From NCBI RefSeq assembly GCF_022414595.1, contig NZ_JADWYO010000040.1, forward strand, positions 1 to 56,823: 56,823 nucleotides of DNA, given 5' to 3'. The notes beneath the pieces are model-generated. The model saw nothing but the letters and a program-made list of their open reading frames with translations. It was not told where the DNA came from and did not search any database. A program made the position numbers and the translations under genes. This stretch comes from Streptomyces sp. MUM 203J. GTDB taxonomy: Bacteria > Actinomycetota > Actinomycetes > Streptomycetales > Streptomycetaceae. How positions within the stretch are numbered: the stretch's first letter is position 1; the number at the start of each line of letters is the position of its first letter. Of this stretch, positions 41,675 through 50,238 are shown piece by piece.

Positions 41675-42511
41675 TCAGGCACGGTGGATGACGATGTCGC
41701 CGACGCCGGTACGGGCGTGGACCTCGACGGTCCGGTCGGTGGTGGCGGGGCCTTCGGCGGTGCCGAGCGTGTTGCGGACGGTGCCGACCTTGGCACTGAC
41801 GTCCAGCCAGGCCGCGGTGGACTCGGGGATGCCGATCTCCACGTCACCGACGGCCGCGTGGAGGCCGATCACGCCGCGTTCCACGTGTTTCACGCTGATG
41901 GCCCCGTTGGCGGCCCTGGCCTCGACCGAGGCGCGTGCGACGCCCACGGTGATGTGGCCGTTGGAGGCGTTCGCCTTCAGGTCACCGGTGATCTCACCGA
42001 TCACGGTCTCGCCGTTCCCGTTCTTGACGGTCGCCGCGCCCGTGATCGCTCCGACGCCGACCCGCCCCGCCCCCTGGATCTCGGCGTCGCCCGCCACGTG
42101 GCCGACGTGGATATCACCGTGGCCGGTCCGCAGGTTCACGTCGGTGGCCTCGTCCAGCCGGATGTCACCGAGCGAGGTCTTGACCAGGCACTCTCCGAGT
42201 GGTCCCGCGCCGGTGTAGTCGCCCATCGGGGAGATGCCCCGGATGTGCGATCCGGCGGGCAGTTCGACGATCACGTCGATCGATCCGGTCTTGCCGAACA
42301 GGGAGCGCTTCCTGGGGCCCTTGAGGGTGAGGATCCCGTTGGCGTAAGTGATCTCGGTCTGCTGTGCGGCGCGTACGTCGGCCTCTTCGGCGCCGTTGCT
42401 CGGCAGCACCTCGACGACCGTGTCCTGACGCTCGCTCGCGCTGAGCCGGACGTCGCCGACCTCGAACTCGAGGACCGCGTTGATGGGCTGGGGTGTCTCG
42501 TAAGAAGGCAT
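41675..42511 (-). CDS. DUF4097 beta-strand repeat protein
   Basis: A 278-aa protein made of short alternating strands with repeated G-D-I/V patterns (LGDIRL, HGDIHVGHVAGDAEIQGAG, NGNGETVIGEITGDLKANASNG, VGDVEIG), the beta-solenoid-like DUF4097/adhesin fold. No signal peptide is seen. The start is ATG 42511. In many Streptomyces the string RHH protein, DUF4097 protein, DrrA-like ATPase and permease occurs together, and the same order is seen here. Role unknown; it may sense or scaffold at the membrane. Confidence 0.87.
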   Translation of the reverse strand: MPSYETPQPINAVLEFEVGDVRLSASERQDTVVEVLPSNGAEEADVRAAQQTEITYANGILTLKGPRKRSLFGKTGSIDVIVELPAGSHIRGISPMGDYTGAGPLGECLVKTSLGDIRLDEATDVNLRTGHGDIHVGHVAGDAEIQGAGRVGVGAITGAATVKNGNGETVIGEITGDLKANASNGHITVGVARASVEARAANGAISVKHVERGVIGLHAAVGDVEIGIPESTAAWLDVSAKVGTVRNTLGTAEGPATTDRTVEVHARTGVGDIVIHRA

Positions 42512-42590
42512 GGCTGTTCCGTCCTCTTGACGCTGTGGGTGTTTCCGCAGGTGGGGCGGTGATGCGCGAGGTGGGGGGGAAGGGCTCCGG

Positions 42591-43130
42591 CTAGCGGACC
42601 CAGCCCCGGTAGCTCTGGCCGTAACGGGGGGCACGGGCGGCGGGCCGGGCCGGTTCTCCGCCGGGTTCCAGGGCGCCAGCCACGGCCCGGACGAGCCAGG
42701 CGTTGACGGACAGTCCCTCGCGCCCGGCCGCCTCCTCGACCCGGGCCTTCAAGGGGGCGGGCAGCCGGAAGTTGATCCGGGCCGTTGCCCCTTCCTCGCT
42801 GTCCCCCGATGGCGCCATCGATGGCGCCACTGCCGGTGCCATGGGCGCCGTCGCGATCGGTGCCTCGCCGACGGGGTGCTCGGCGCCCGGAGGCGTCGTC
42901 ACGACGAACTCGGGGTCGAGCCCCCGCAGGCGCACGTCCACCGAGCCCGGGGCCAGCTCGCGGGTGATCTCGTCGGAGGCGGCGGACAGGGCGTTGAGGA
43001 GCATCAGCCGGACGGCGGACTCCAGCGGTGTGGTGAGCCGTTCGGCCAGGGCACGCGCCTCGTCCCCGCCGGCGTTCGCGGCGACCGCCAGTTCGTGGCG
43101 AAGGTGATCGACGTAGGGGGTCAGGTCCAT
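42591..43130 (-). CDS. Ribbon-helix-helix (HicB/Arc-like) regulator
   Basis: A 179-aa protein. The C-terminal part holds an RHH DNA-binding unit (ARINFRLPAPLKARVEEAAGREGLSVNAWLVRAVAGAL, about residues 115-155). The N-terminal half is helical and uncharacterised, and is joined by an Ala/Pro/Met-repeat linker (VAPSMAPSG). ATG 43130 has no Shine-Dalgarno. A good -10 (TATATT) ends four bases upstream, so the transcript may be nearly leaderless. It is often annotated as a HicB antitoxin, but no HicA toxin gene is adjacent. It heads the DUF4097-ABC-P450 string and is the likely ligand of the box array upstream. Confidence 0.8.
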   Translation of the reverse strand: MDLTPYVDHLRHELAVAANAGGDEARALAERLTTPLESAVRLMLLNALSAASDEITRELAPGSVDVRLRGLDPEFVVTTPPGAEHPVGEAPIATAPMAPAVAPSMAPSGDSEEGATARINFRLPAPLKARVEEAAGREGLSVNAWLVRAVAGALEPGGEPARPAARAPRYGQSYRGWVR

Positions 43131-43134
43131 GGAG

Positions 43135-43225
43135 AATATAGTGGCACCATTTTGGCGCCATGGCAAGCGAATGTGACGCCATCTCTGGTGTCGTGTGGCG
43201 CCTCGATGGCGCCACGGTGGCGTGC
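43135..43225 (-). promoter_or_regulatory. Promoter and phased TGGCGCCA box array of the RHH operon
   Basis: Palindromic TGGCGCCA or close variants start at 43142 (TGGCACCA), 43153 (exact), 43174 (TGACGCCA), 43186 (TGGTGTCG), 43196 (TGGCGCCT), 43207 (exact) and 43218 (TGGCGTGC). Steps are 11, 21, 12, 10, 11 and 11 bases, so all face the same side of the helix. On the minus strand, TATATT (43140-43135) is a candidate -10 and TTGCCA (43166-43161) a candidate -35, with two boxes between them. This fits autorepression by a cooperatively binding RHH protein. Two exact boxes also occur inside the regulator gene at 42810 and 42822. Confidence 0.65.
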
Positions 43226-43347
43226 GCTTCTGCCTCACTGCGGAGACGACGCGCGATCCGGCGGTTCCCGCCGGCGCTGTCCGATGACGGACCGCTGGCC
43301 GGGTATGCGCCCTGTCGCGTGCCCGCGGTCTGCGGAACAGTCGGGGC

Positions 43348-44106
43348 ATGGCATACGAGATCCCCGCCCGTGAGCGGGCTCTGGCCTTCGGCCGGGCCGC
43401 GCGTGCGTACGCCGTCCACCGCCCGCCGTACCCCGCGGCGGTCTTCGAGACCGTGGAGGAGTTCAGCGGGCAGCGGCTGGCCGGGGCCCGGGTGGCCGAT
43501 GTGGGCACCGGGTCCGGCATCGCCGCCCGGGCGCTGCGCGAGCGCGGGGCCCGGGTGGTGGGCGTGGAGCCCGGCGCCGGAATGGCCGCACAGTTCCGGC
43601 GCGAGCTGCCCGGGGTGCCGCTGGTGCGCGGGGACGGCAACCGGCTGCCGCTGGCCGAGGGCTCGCTCGACTTCGTCACCTATGCCCAGTCCTGGCACTG
43701 GACCGACGCCGCGCGAGCCCTTCCGTCCGCCATGCGGGCCCTGCGTGCCGGAGGCGCGCTCGCGCTCTGGTGGAACGACCCGGACCCGTCCGTACCGTGG
43801 GTGGCCGGGCAGCAGGCCAGGATCGAGGACCGGTTCGGGCCCGGCCGCTACATCTCCGACGTGAAGACCCCGCCCGGACTTCGCTGGCGGCGTCGCACGC
43901 TGCGCTGGTCGCGCCGGGTCTCCGTCGACTTCCATCTCGCCAAGCTGGCGACGCACTCGGCCTTCATCGTGCTCGGCGAGCCCGAGGCCGGGGCCTTCCT
44001 GGCGGCGGAGCGCGGACACCTCACCCGGCATTTCCCCGGCGGGGAGCTGGACGAGCCGTATGTGACGTCCGTGGCGGTGGCGGTCAGAGGGGTGACAGAA
44101 GCATGA
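43348..44106 (+). CDS. Class I SAM-dependent methyltransferase
   Basis: A 252-aa methyltransferase. Motif I is VADVGTGSGIAARAL near residue 50, with an acidic residue in the next strand (VVGVEPGAG). GDGNRLPLAEGSLDFVTYAQSWHW contains motifs II-III of the methyltransferase-11 type. ATG 43348 follows the box array and is divergent from the RHH operon. Its last 23 bases overlap the 3' end of the GNAT gene on the other strand. Small-molecule substrate unknown. Confidence 0.88.
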   Translation: MAYEIPARERALAFGRAARAYAVHRPPYPAAVFETVEEFSGQRLAGARVADVGTGSGIAARALRERGARVVGVEPGAGMAAQFRRELPGVPLVRGDGNRLPLAEGSLDFVTYAQSWHWTDAARALPSAMRALRAGGALALWWNDPDPSVPWVAGQQARIEDRFGPGRYISDVKTPPGLRWRRRTLRWSRRVSVDFHLAKLATHSAFIVLGEPEAGAFLAAERGHLTRHFPGGELDEPYVTSVAVAVRGVTEA

Positions 44107-44626
44107 GTATCTCGTCGCGGTCGTCGCCCGGGGCGAGGCGCAGGGCCCCTGGCCGGCGGCCGATCTCCCTCCAGCCGAGCCGATCGTAGAAGTCCTCCAG
44201 GCCGAGCCCGCCCCGGACGGCGAGGTGCAGTTGCTCCAGACCCATCTCGTCGCGGGCCGCCCTGCGGGCCTCGTCCATCAGGGCACGCCCGATTCCCCGT
44301 CCGCGGACGTCGGGCCGGGTCTGGACGTGGTGCACGGTTCCCCAGTGCGCGATCAGCCGCCCGGGGTCGCGGCGGAGGCTGAGCCAGCCCACGAGATCCC
44401 CGTCGGCGGTCGCCGTGAGCAGTCGGCCGGTGTCCGGGGAGAGGAGGCCGACGATGCGGTCCAGGGCGGGTGCGACCTCGGCCGCGTCGACGGGCGGGAA
44501 GGGGAAGCCCGCCGCGCCGCCCGCGTTGGTCACCTCGACCCAGCACGCGGTGAGCGCTTGCCGGAGCCGAAGAGGGACATCGCCGGGGCAGGTGAACTGC
44601 CGGAGGGTGAAGGAGCCGTCGGTCAT
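44084..44626 (-). CDS. GNAT-family N-acetyltransferase
   Basis: A 180-aa acetyltransferase. The acetyl-CoA loop is TRPDVRGRGIGRALMDEARRAA (motif A, R/Q-x2-G-x-G/A) near residue 112. HLAVRGGLGLEDFYDRLGWREIG provides motif B. ATG 44626 is chosen because the fold starts at SFTLRQFTCPGD. It is convergent with, and overlaps by 23 bases, the methyltransferase gene. Acceptor unknown. Confidence 0.88.
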   Translation of the reverse strand: MTDGSFTLRQFTCPGDVPLRLRQALTACWVEVTNAGGAAGFPFPPVDAAEVAPALDRIVGLLSPDTGRLLTATADGDLVGWLSLRRDPGRLIAHWGTVHHVQTRPDVRGRGIGRALMDEARRAARDEMGLEQLHLAVRGGLGLEDFYDRLGWREIGRRPGALRLAPGDDRDEILMLLSPL

Positions 44627-45410
44627 CCGGTGATCGTCGCACCTGGCGGCCCCGCGTCGGCCACCGGCAGCGGAGCCGCAGGGACGCATGTGCGGTCCGC
44701 TCCGGGCCGGGTGGCCGGCCGACGGTCCAGAATCCGGCCGGGCGCCTCGGTGCCGCCCGTCGGCCCGCACCCTGACCGTTCGGCCGGACTCCGGGGTGCC
44801 CGAGGGCGGTTCGAGTGCGCCGCGCCGCGCGACGGCGCCCTCGGCGTACTCCCGTCGTGCGCCCTGGTCGCCTTCCGGCGCGCCGCCGCGCCGTACGGCT
44901 CCGGCCGGAACCGTGCGCCGCCGGTGTTGCGCGAGCCGTGTGACCGGCCGTCCTGGAGGGCCGAAGGGCTGATGGCCGCAGGTCCCGTGCGGCGGCCCGC
45001 CTCTTCGTCGCGGTCACGGCCTCGGCCGTCTCCGCCGGGGCCGTGAGGCGCGGTCGTCTGCGTGGTCCCCGTGGCCGTCCGCGGGTCCGGTGGCCGCGGC
45101 CGGGCCGGTCGGGGCGGGCCGGGGGGTCCTCCGGGCCCCGCTCCCCCGGCCGTCGCATGACGCCGCCGACAGCGTGAGCGCGGCCGGAGCCGCCACCGCC
45201 GCCGCGTGCCGCTACGGCCGCGTGCGCACGGCCGCCCTCTGAGCCGGGCCTCCGGCCGGACCGACGGCCGCTCCGGCGTGAAGTGTCCGGGCAGGGGCCC
45301 GGCACGCTCGACGTGTGGGCACAGTTCGTCACCATTCCGCTACGCAGCGTGCGAGCATGTGCGCATCGCCGTGCCCGCGCAGGCGCCCCCGCTCACAGAA
45401 AGGCACCCCC
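44627..45410. other. Gene-free, very GC-rich spacer
   Basis: About 780 bases between the GNAT start and the flavodoxin-like gene. All open frames here are Arg/Pro/Gly/Ala-rich shadows with no recognisable motif, so I support no gene. Promoters for both flanking genes should lie near its ends. It could be the relic of a lost gene, but nothing identifies one. Confidence 0.5.
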
Positions 45411-46142
45411 ATGTCCTCTGACAGCACTCCTCCCGGACGGTCCCGCTACAACGATCTGCGCGCCCTGTTCGTCAACTGCACCCTCAAGCCCTCGCCCGAG
45501 CGGAGCCACACCCAGGGGCTCGTCGACATCAGCCGGAGGATCATGGAGGAACAGGGGGTACGGGTGGACCAGATCCGGGCCGTCGACCACGATCTCGCGC
45601 CCGGCGTCTACCCGGACATGACCGAACACGGCGCCGCGAGCGACGAGTGGCCGGTGCTCTACCCGAGAGTGATGGACGCCGACATCCTGGTACTGGCCGG
45701 ACCGGTCTGGCTGGGCGACAACAGCTCCGTCATGAAGCGGGTCGTCGAGCGGCTGTACGCCTGCTCCGGCCTCCTCAACGACGCCGGGCAGTACGCCTAC
45801 TACGGCCGGGCCGGCGGCTGCCTGGTCACCGGCAACGAGGACGGTGCCAAGCACTGCGCCATGAACGTGCTCTACAGCCTCCAGCACCTCGGGTACGTCG
45901 TACCGCCGCAGGCCGACGCCGCCTGGGTCGGTGAGGCGGGGCCCGGGCCCTCGTACCTCGACCCCGGTTCCGGCGGCCCCGAGAACGACTTCACCAACCG
46001 CAACACCACCTTCATGACCTGGAACCTGCTCCATCTGGCCCGGATGCTCAAGGACGCGGGCGGCATCCCCGCGCACGGCAACCAGCGCTCGGCCTGGGAG
46101 GCCGGCTGCCGGTTCGACTTCGCCAACCCCGACTACCGCTGA
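45411..46142 (+). CDS. Flavodoxin-like / NADPH-dependent FMN reductase family protein
   Basis: A 243-aa flavodoxin-fold protein. The FMN phosphate region is LFVNCTLKPSPERSHTQGLVD (residues about 19-39), followed by DADILVLAGPVWLGDNSSVMKRVVERL and GRAGGCLVTGNEDGAKHC, which match the NADPH-dependent FMN reductase fold. ATG 45411 has AGAAAGGCA upstream. It is convergent with the HoxX-type gene (12-base gap). It may supply reduced flavin or reduce quinones; no partner is evident. Confidence 0.88.
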   Translation: MSSDSTPPGRSRYNDLRALFVNCTLKPSPERSHTQGLVDISRRIMEEQGVRVDQIRAVDHDLAPGVYPDMTEHGAASDEWPVLYPRVMDADILVLAGPVWLGDNSSVMKRVVERLYACSGLLNDAGQYAYYGRAGGCLVTGNEDGAKHCAMNVLYSLQHLGYVVPPQADAAWVGEAGPGPSYLDPGSGGPENDFTNRNTTFMTWNLLHLARMLKDAGGIPAHGNQRSAWEAGCRFDFANPDYR

Positions 46143-46154
46143 GCCGTCGCCCCG

Positions 46155-47909
46155 TCAGGGACCTGCGAGCGGATCGGCCGGGCCACCCGCGGCCTTGCGG
46201 ACGAAGGCCGAGCGCAGCGCGTGGTAGGGCGCCCGGGCGTCGAAGAACGTGCGGCGCATCCGGGCCAGTTCCGCGCTCCGGTACGCCGCGAGGGGGCGGG
46301 CCGCCTCGTCGCGGTGCCGTACCGCCTCCTTGGCCGCGACACGGGCCCGCAGCCCCGGTGCTCCGGCCAGCTCCGCCGCGAGGCGGTGCACCTCGGGCCC
46401 GAAACCCTGCGGGGACGCCGGTACGAGGCGGTCCGCGAGGCCCATGCCTACCGCTGCCGCCGCGCTGACCGGCACGGCCTCCGTCATGAGGCGACGCGCC
46501 GCCTCCGCGCCCACCCGGCGGGGCAGGCTGTACGTCCAGTACTCGGAGCCGTACAGGCCCATCCGGCGGTAGTGCGGGTTCAGCACCACCCCGCCGCGGC
46601 ACCACACCTCGTCCGCCGCGAGGGCCAGCATCACCCCGCCCGCCGCGGCGTTGCCGCCGAGTGCGGCGACCACCAGCCGGTCCGTGGTCCGCAGGACCGC
46701 CTCCACCAGGTCGTTCATCGCGTTGATGTTCGCCCAGGACTCCTCGGCCGGACCCACGGCGGCCTCGATGACGCCCAGGTGGATCCCGTTCGAGAAGAAG
46801 TCCCGTCCGCTGCCGAGCACCAGGACGGAGGTGGGGCGCGTCAGCGCCCAGCGGTACGCGGTGAGAAGCCGGCGGCACTGGGCGGTGCTCATGGCGCCGC
46901 CGGGGAAGCCGAACTCCAGGAACCCGGCGGGGCCGCGCTGCCGATAGCGGATGTCCGACCAGGTGCGCCGGTGCGCGGGCAGCTCCAGCGGCGCCGGGAC
47001 CTCCGGGAGGCCCGCCACCAGGTCCTCCGGTACCAGTCCGGCCCGCACCGCGTCGGCCAGCACCGAGGCGGCCGGGCGGCGGAACGGCGAAGGCAGTCCC
47101 GACGCGCGCCGCGCCCGCAGCTCCGGGATCCACACCGCGCCGTCCACGGTCGCCCGGCAGACCGCCCCGGCCCGCGTGGCGATCAGCGAACCCGGCACCG
47201 CGCCCCGCCCCGTACCCGGGGCGGGACCCCGCAGCTCGTCCTCCGGGCACCCCCCGTGCAGGAAGAACTCCACGCCGCACAGCTCGTCCAGCACGCCCGG
47301 CTGGGAGTCCCCGCCGCGCAGTTTCCGCAGTACCGTCCGGGTCGGGTCCGACGCCCAGTCGATGCGCCGTCGCTCCTGGCGGAACGCGTCCCGCCACACC
47401 ACGTCCACCGACGGGTCCTTCTGCGACAGCGGCTTGTGACCTCCACCCGCGAACCGTTCCACCGCCAGCAGCACCGCCGCCACCGCCGCGTCCCCAGACT
47501 CGCCCCGGTACAGGGCGCTCTTGCCGACCGGAGGCACGTCGAACGGGACCGAGGCCCAGATGTCCCCCGCGTCCAGGCCCGCCTCCGCCCGGAGCACCGT
47601 CACCGCCCAGCGTTCCGCCCCCGAGTCGATCGCCCAGTCCAGCGACGAGGGGCCCCGGTCGCCCGGCGGCCCCGGGTGGACGACCAGGCAGGTGTGGCGC
47701 GCCCACACGTCCTCCGGCAGGGCGGTCCGCAGCATCGGGGCCACCACGAGGTCCGGCCGCCTCTCGCGCACGGCGGCGCGTACCGCGTCCTCACCTCCGG
47801 GGCGGGCCAGCACGGCGCCCACACGGTGCCCGGCGTCGGAGAGCTCCGCGTACACACGCTGGCAGAGGCTGTTGAAGGCGCTGGCCACGAGCAGGATGTT
47901 CAGGTTCAT
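46155..47909 (-). CDS. hoxX: HoxX-type hydrogenase maturation protein (formyltransferase-enoyl-CoA hydratase fusion)
   Basis: A 584-aa two-domain protein. Residues about 1-270 form a formyl-THF-dependent formyltransferase-like domain with VVHPGPPGDRGPSSLDW and the LDAGDIW catalytic region. Residues about 330-560 form a crotonase-like domain (GSGRDFFSNGIHLGVIEA, ALGGNAAAGGVMLALAADEV, GLYGSEYWTYSLPRRVG). HoxX makes CO from formyl-CoA for the NiFe(CN)2CO centre of aerobic hydrogenases. No hydrogenase structural or hyp gene lies in the window. ATG 47909 has CCGAGGAAG upstream. Confidence 0.88.
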   Translation of the reverse strand: MNLNILLVASAFNSLCQRVYAELSDAGHRVGAVLARPGGEDAVRAAVRERRPDLVVAPMLRTALPEDVWARHTCLVVHPGPPGDRGPSSLDWAIDSGAERWAVTVLRAEAGLDAGDIWASVPFDVPPVGKSALYRGESGDAAVAAVLLAVERFAGGGHKPLSQKDPSVDVVWRDAFRQERRRIDWASDPTRTVLRKLRGGDSQPGVLDELCGVEFFLHGGCPEDELRGPAPGTGRGAVPGSLIATRAGAVCRATVDGAVWIPELRARRASGLPSPFRRPAASVLADAVRAGLVPEDLVAGLPEVPAPLELPAHRRTWSDIRYRQRGPAGFLEFGFPGGAMSTAQCRRLLTAYRWALTRPTSVLVLGSGRDFFSNGIHLGVIEAAVGPAEESWANINAMNDLVEAVLRTTDRLVVAALGGNAAAGGVMLALAADEVWCRGGVVLNPHYRRMGLYGSEYWTYSLPRRVGAEAARRLMTEAVPVSAAAAVGMGLADRLVPASPQGFGPEVHRLAAELAGAPGLRARVAAKEAVRHRDEAARPLAAYRSAELARMRRTFFDARAPYHALRSAFVRKAAGGPADPLAGP

Positions 47910-48070
47910 GGGCTTCCTCGGAGGGGGAGTCCACGGGCAGGGGAGGACAGCATGCGTCCATGCCGGGCCGCCGAGCGGCGGAACACCGCACCTGCGCGTG
48001 ATCCGGAACTCCGCAGAAACGATTCGGTCGCTCTCCGGGCCCATACGGACGGAATGCGCACCGATCCGGT

Positions 48071-50161
48071 CTACTCGGTCTGCTCCACCGCCCGTGCGAT
48101 CAGCAGTGCCACGTCGTCGTGCCCCTCCGCGTCCCGCAGCGCCCACAGCACCTCGTCGCACGTCCGGTCCAGACCGTGGTCGCCGCCGCCTGCCAGCAGG
48201 GTCATCAGCTGGTCCAGGCGGGTGTCGATGGACTCGTCGCGCACCTCCACCAGCCCGTCCGTGAAGAGCACCAGCCGGTCGCCCGGCCGCAGCGGGACGT
48301 TCAGGGTGTGGAACGGGACACCGCCCACCCCGAGCGGCACCCCGGTCGGCAGCTCCACCAGTTCCGGCGCGCCGCCCGCCGGGACGCGGACCGGCGGCAG
48401 ATGGCCCGCGTTGGAGATCAGGCACGCGTGCCGCTCCGGGTCGTACACCGCGTACACGCAGGTCGCGGTCGCCTGCTCGAGTCCCGTGGTGCTGCGGTCC
48501 ACGTGGTGCAGCAGCTCGGCCGGGTCCATGTCCAGGTCCGCGAGCGCCCGGGTCGTGTTGCGCAGCTGCCCCATGGTCGCCGCCGCGGCGACCCCGCTGC
48601 CCATCACGTCGCCCACCACCAGCGCTGTCCTGCCGCCGGCCAGCGGGATGACGTCGAACCAGTCCCCGCCCACCTCGCCGGCCGCGCCCGCGGGCTGGTA
48701 CCGGTACGCCAGCTCAAGCCCGGGGCGCGGGGACGGCCGGTGGGGGAGCAGTGAACGCTGGAGGGTGAGGGCGGTGTCGTGCTCCCGCTGGTACGAGCGG
48801 GCGTGCCCGATGGACACCGCGGCGCGGCCGGCGAGTTCGCGCGCCAGCACCAGGTCGTCCTCGTCGAACGGCGCCGGGTGGCGGGTCCGCCGCAGCCGCA
48901 GCACGCCGAGCACGCTGCCGTGCGCGATGAGCGGCACGACGAGGTACGAGTGGAACCCTGCGCGCGCGAGCCGCCCGGCGTTCTCGGGGCCGCCCGCGAT
49001 CCGCGCCAGGTCCTCCTCACCGACCCGCGGCAGCAGGAAGGGCTCGCTCGTGTCCACGCAACGCCCGACCGGACTGTCCGCCGTCGCCTCGTACGTACTG
49101 TCGGGCCGGCCGGGTTCCGGGCGTCCCGTGTCCTTCGGCAGGACCGGGATCTCCGCCAGGCAGCGGAACAGACGCTCGTCCCGCACACCGGGCAGACTCG
49201 GCGGGCGGAGAGCCTCGTCCAGCAGGTCCACGGAGGCCTCGTCGGCCAGCTCCGGCACCACGAGCCCGGCCAGCTCACGGGCGGTGCGCGTCACGTCGAG
49301 CGTCGTGCCCACCCGGACCGACGCGTCGGCGATCATGGCGAGGCGCCGCCGTGCGTGCGCGGCCTCGGTCGCCGCGCGGTGCCGGTCGGTGACGTCGACG
49401 ACCGAGAGGGCCAGGCCGAGGACCCGGCCGTCGCCCGCCTCCAGCCGGTAGTACGACACCGACCAGGCGTGGTCCCGGTCCGGGTCGGTCGAGGTGCGGC
49501 CCACCACGTTCTGGTCGACCAGCGCAGCGCCCGACTGCAGCACCCGGCGGGCCGCCGTCTCGATCAGGTACACGTCCAGGAACGACAGGGCCACCCGCAG
49601 CGGACGGCCCGTCAGTGTTTCCGGCGGGTGCCCGCTCAGCCGGGTCAGAGCCGGGTTGATGCTCACGAAGCGCAGCTCCGGGTCCAGCACGGCCAGCCCG
49701 ATGGGCGACTGCGCGACCAGCCGCGTCGACAGCGCCAGGTCCCGCTCCACCCGGCGCAGGGTGGACTGCTCGGTCGCCAGGCCCAGTGCGTACAGGTCCC
49801 CGCTTTCGCCCCGCAGCCGCATGTTGCGGAACTCCAGCAGCCGGGTGCTGCCGTCCTTGTGCCGCACCGGGAACACCCCGGCCCAGCTCATGCCCTCCCG
49901 CATGACCGTGGCGAACAGCTCGATCACCTGCGCCAGGTGCTCCTCGTGCACCAGCAGCCGCGCCGCGTACCGGCCCAGCGCATCCCGCGCGGTGTAGCCG
50001 AACAGCTCCTCGGCCTGCGGGCTCCACAGCACGATCCGGCCCCGGTCGTCCAGCACCACGGCCGCTACCTTGAGCACGTCCAGCAGCCCGCCCGGCGCCG
50101 ACGGCCCGAACACGCCGCCGCCGGCGGCGGGCCCGTCGGGGGTAGCGGGAACCGGTCGCAT
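48071..50161 (-). CDS. PAS-PAS-GAF SpoIIE-family protein phosphatase
   Basis: A 696-aa signalling phosphatase. PAS domains cover about 20-140 (LDDRGRIVLWSPQAEELFGYTA) and about 150-265 (LDPELRFVSINPALTRLSG). A GAF domain covers about 275-455. The SpoIIE/PP2C-like catalytic domain (about 470-690) carries GGDWFDVIPL, VGDVMGSGV and FTDGLVE with the metal-binding Asp residues. No HATPase anti-sigma kinase domain is attached. Such proteins dephosphorylate anti-anti-sigma factors in Streptomyces stress control. The partner is not in the window. It ends 161 bases from hoxX. Confidence 0.92.
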   Translation of the reverse strand: MRPVPATPDGPAAGGGVFGPSAPGGLLDVLKVAAVVLDDRGRIVLWSPQAEELFGYTARDALGRYAARLLVHEEHLAQVIELFATVMREGMSWAGVFPVRHKDGSTRLLEFRNMRLRGESGDLYALGLATEQSTLRRVERDLALSTRLVAQSPIGLAVLDPELRFVSINPALTRLSGHPPETLTGRPLRVALSFLDVYLIETAARRVLQSGAALVDQNVVGRTSTDPDRDHAWSVSYYRLEAGDGRVLGLALSVVDVTDRHRAATEAAHARRRLAMIADASVRVGTTLDVTRTARELAGLVVPELADEASVDLLDEALRPPSLPGVRDERLFRCLAEIPVLPKDTGRPEPGRPDSTYEATADSPVGRCVDTSEPFLLPRVGEEDLARIAGGPENAGRLARAGFHSYLVVPLIAHGSVLGVLRLRRTRHPAPFDEDDLVLARELAGRAAVSIGHARSYQREHDTALTLQRSLLPHRPSPRPGLELAYRYQPAGAAGEVGGDWFDVIPLAGGRTALVVGDVMGSGVAAAATMGQLRNTTRALADLDMDPAELLHHVDRSTTGLEQATATCVYAVYDPERHACLISNAGHLPPVRVPAGGAPELVELPTGVPLGVGGVPFHTLNVPLRPGDRLVLFTDGLVEVRDESIDTRLDQLMTLLAGGGDHGLDRTCDEVLWALRDAEGHDDVALLIARAVEQTE

Positions 50162-50238
50162 GCCCCACCTCCGCTTCGAGCCGTCACCCCATCCTCTCCC
50201 GCGGGTCCCGGCCGCGCATCACGGGCCGTCACGGGGAG

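Noticed and set aside
42591..43130. HicAB toxin-antitoxin module
   Set aside because: The HicB-like annotation rests on the RHH domain alone; there is no small HicA RNA-binding toxin gene on either side.
44225..45046. Plus-strand frame opposite the GNAT gene and into the spacer
   Set aside because: Low-complexity translation with no motif and no ribosome-binding site.
46221..49451. Plus-strand open frame of 1076 codons opposite hoxX and the SpoIIE phosphatase
   Set aside because: Arg/Pro/His-rich translation with no recognisable domain, while the opposite strand shows clear motifs.
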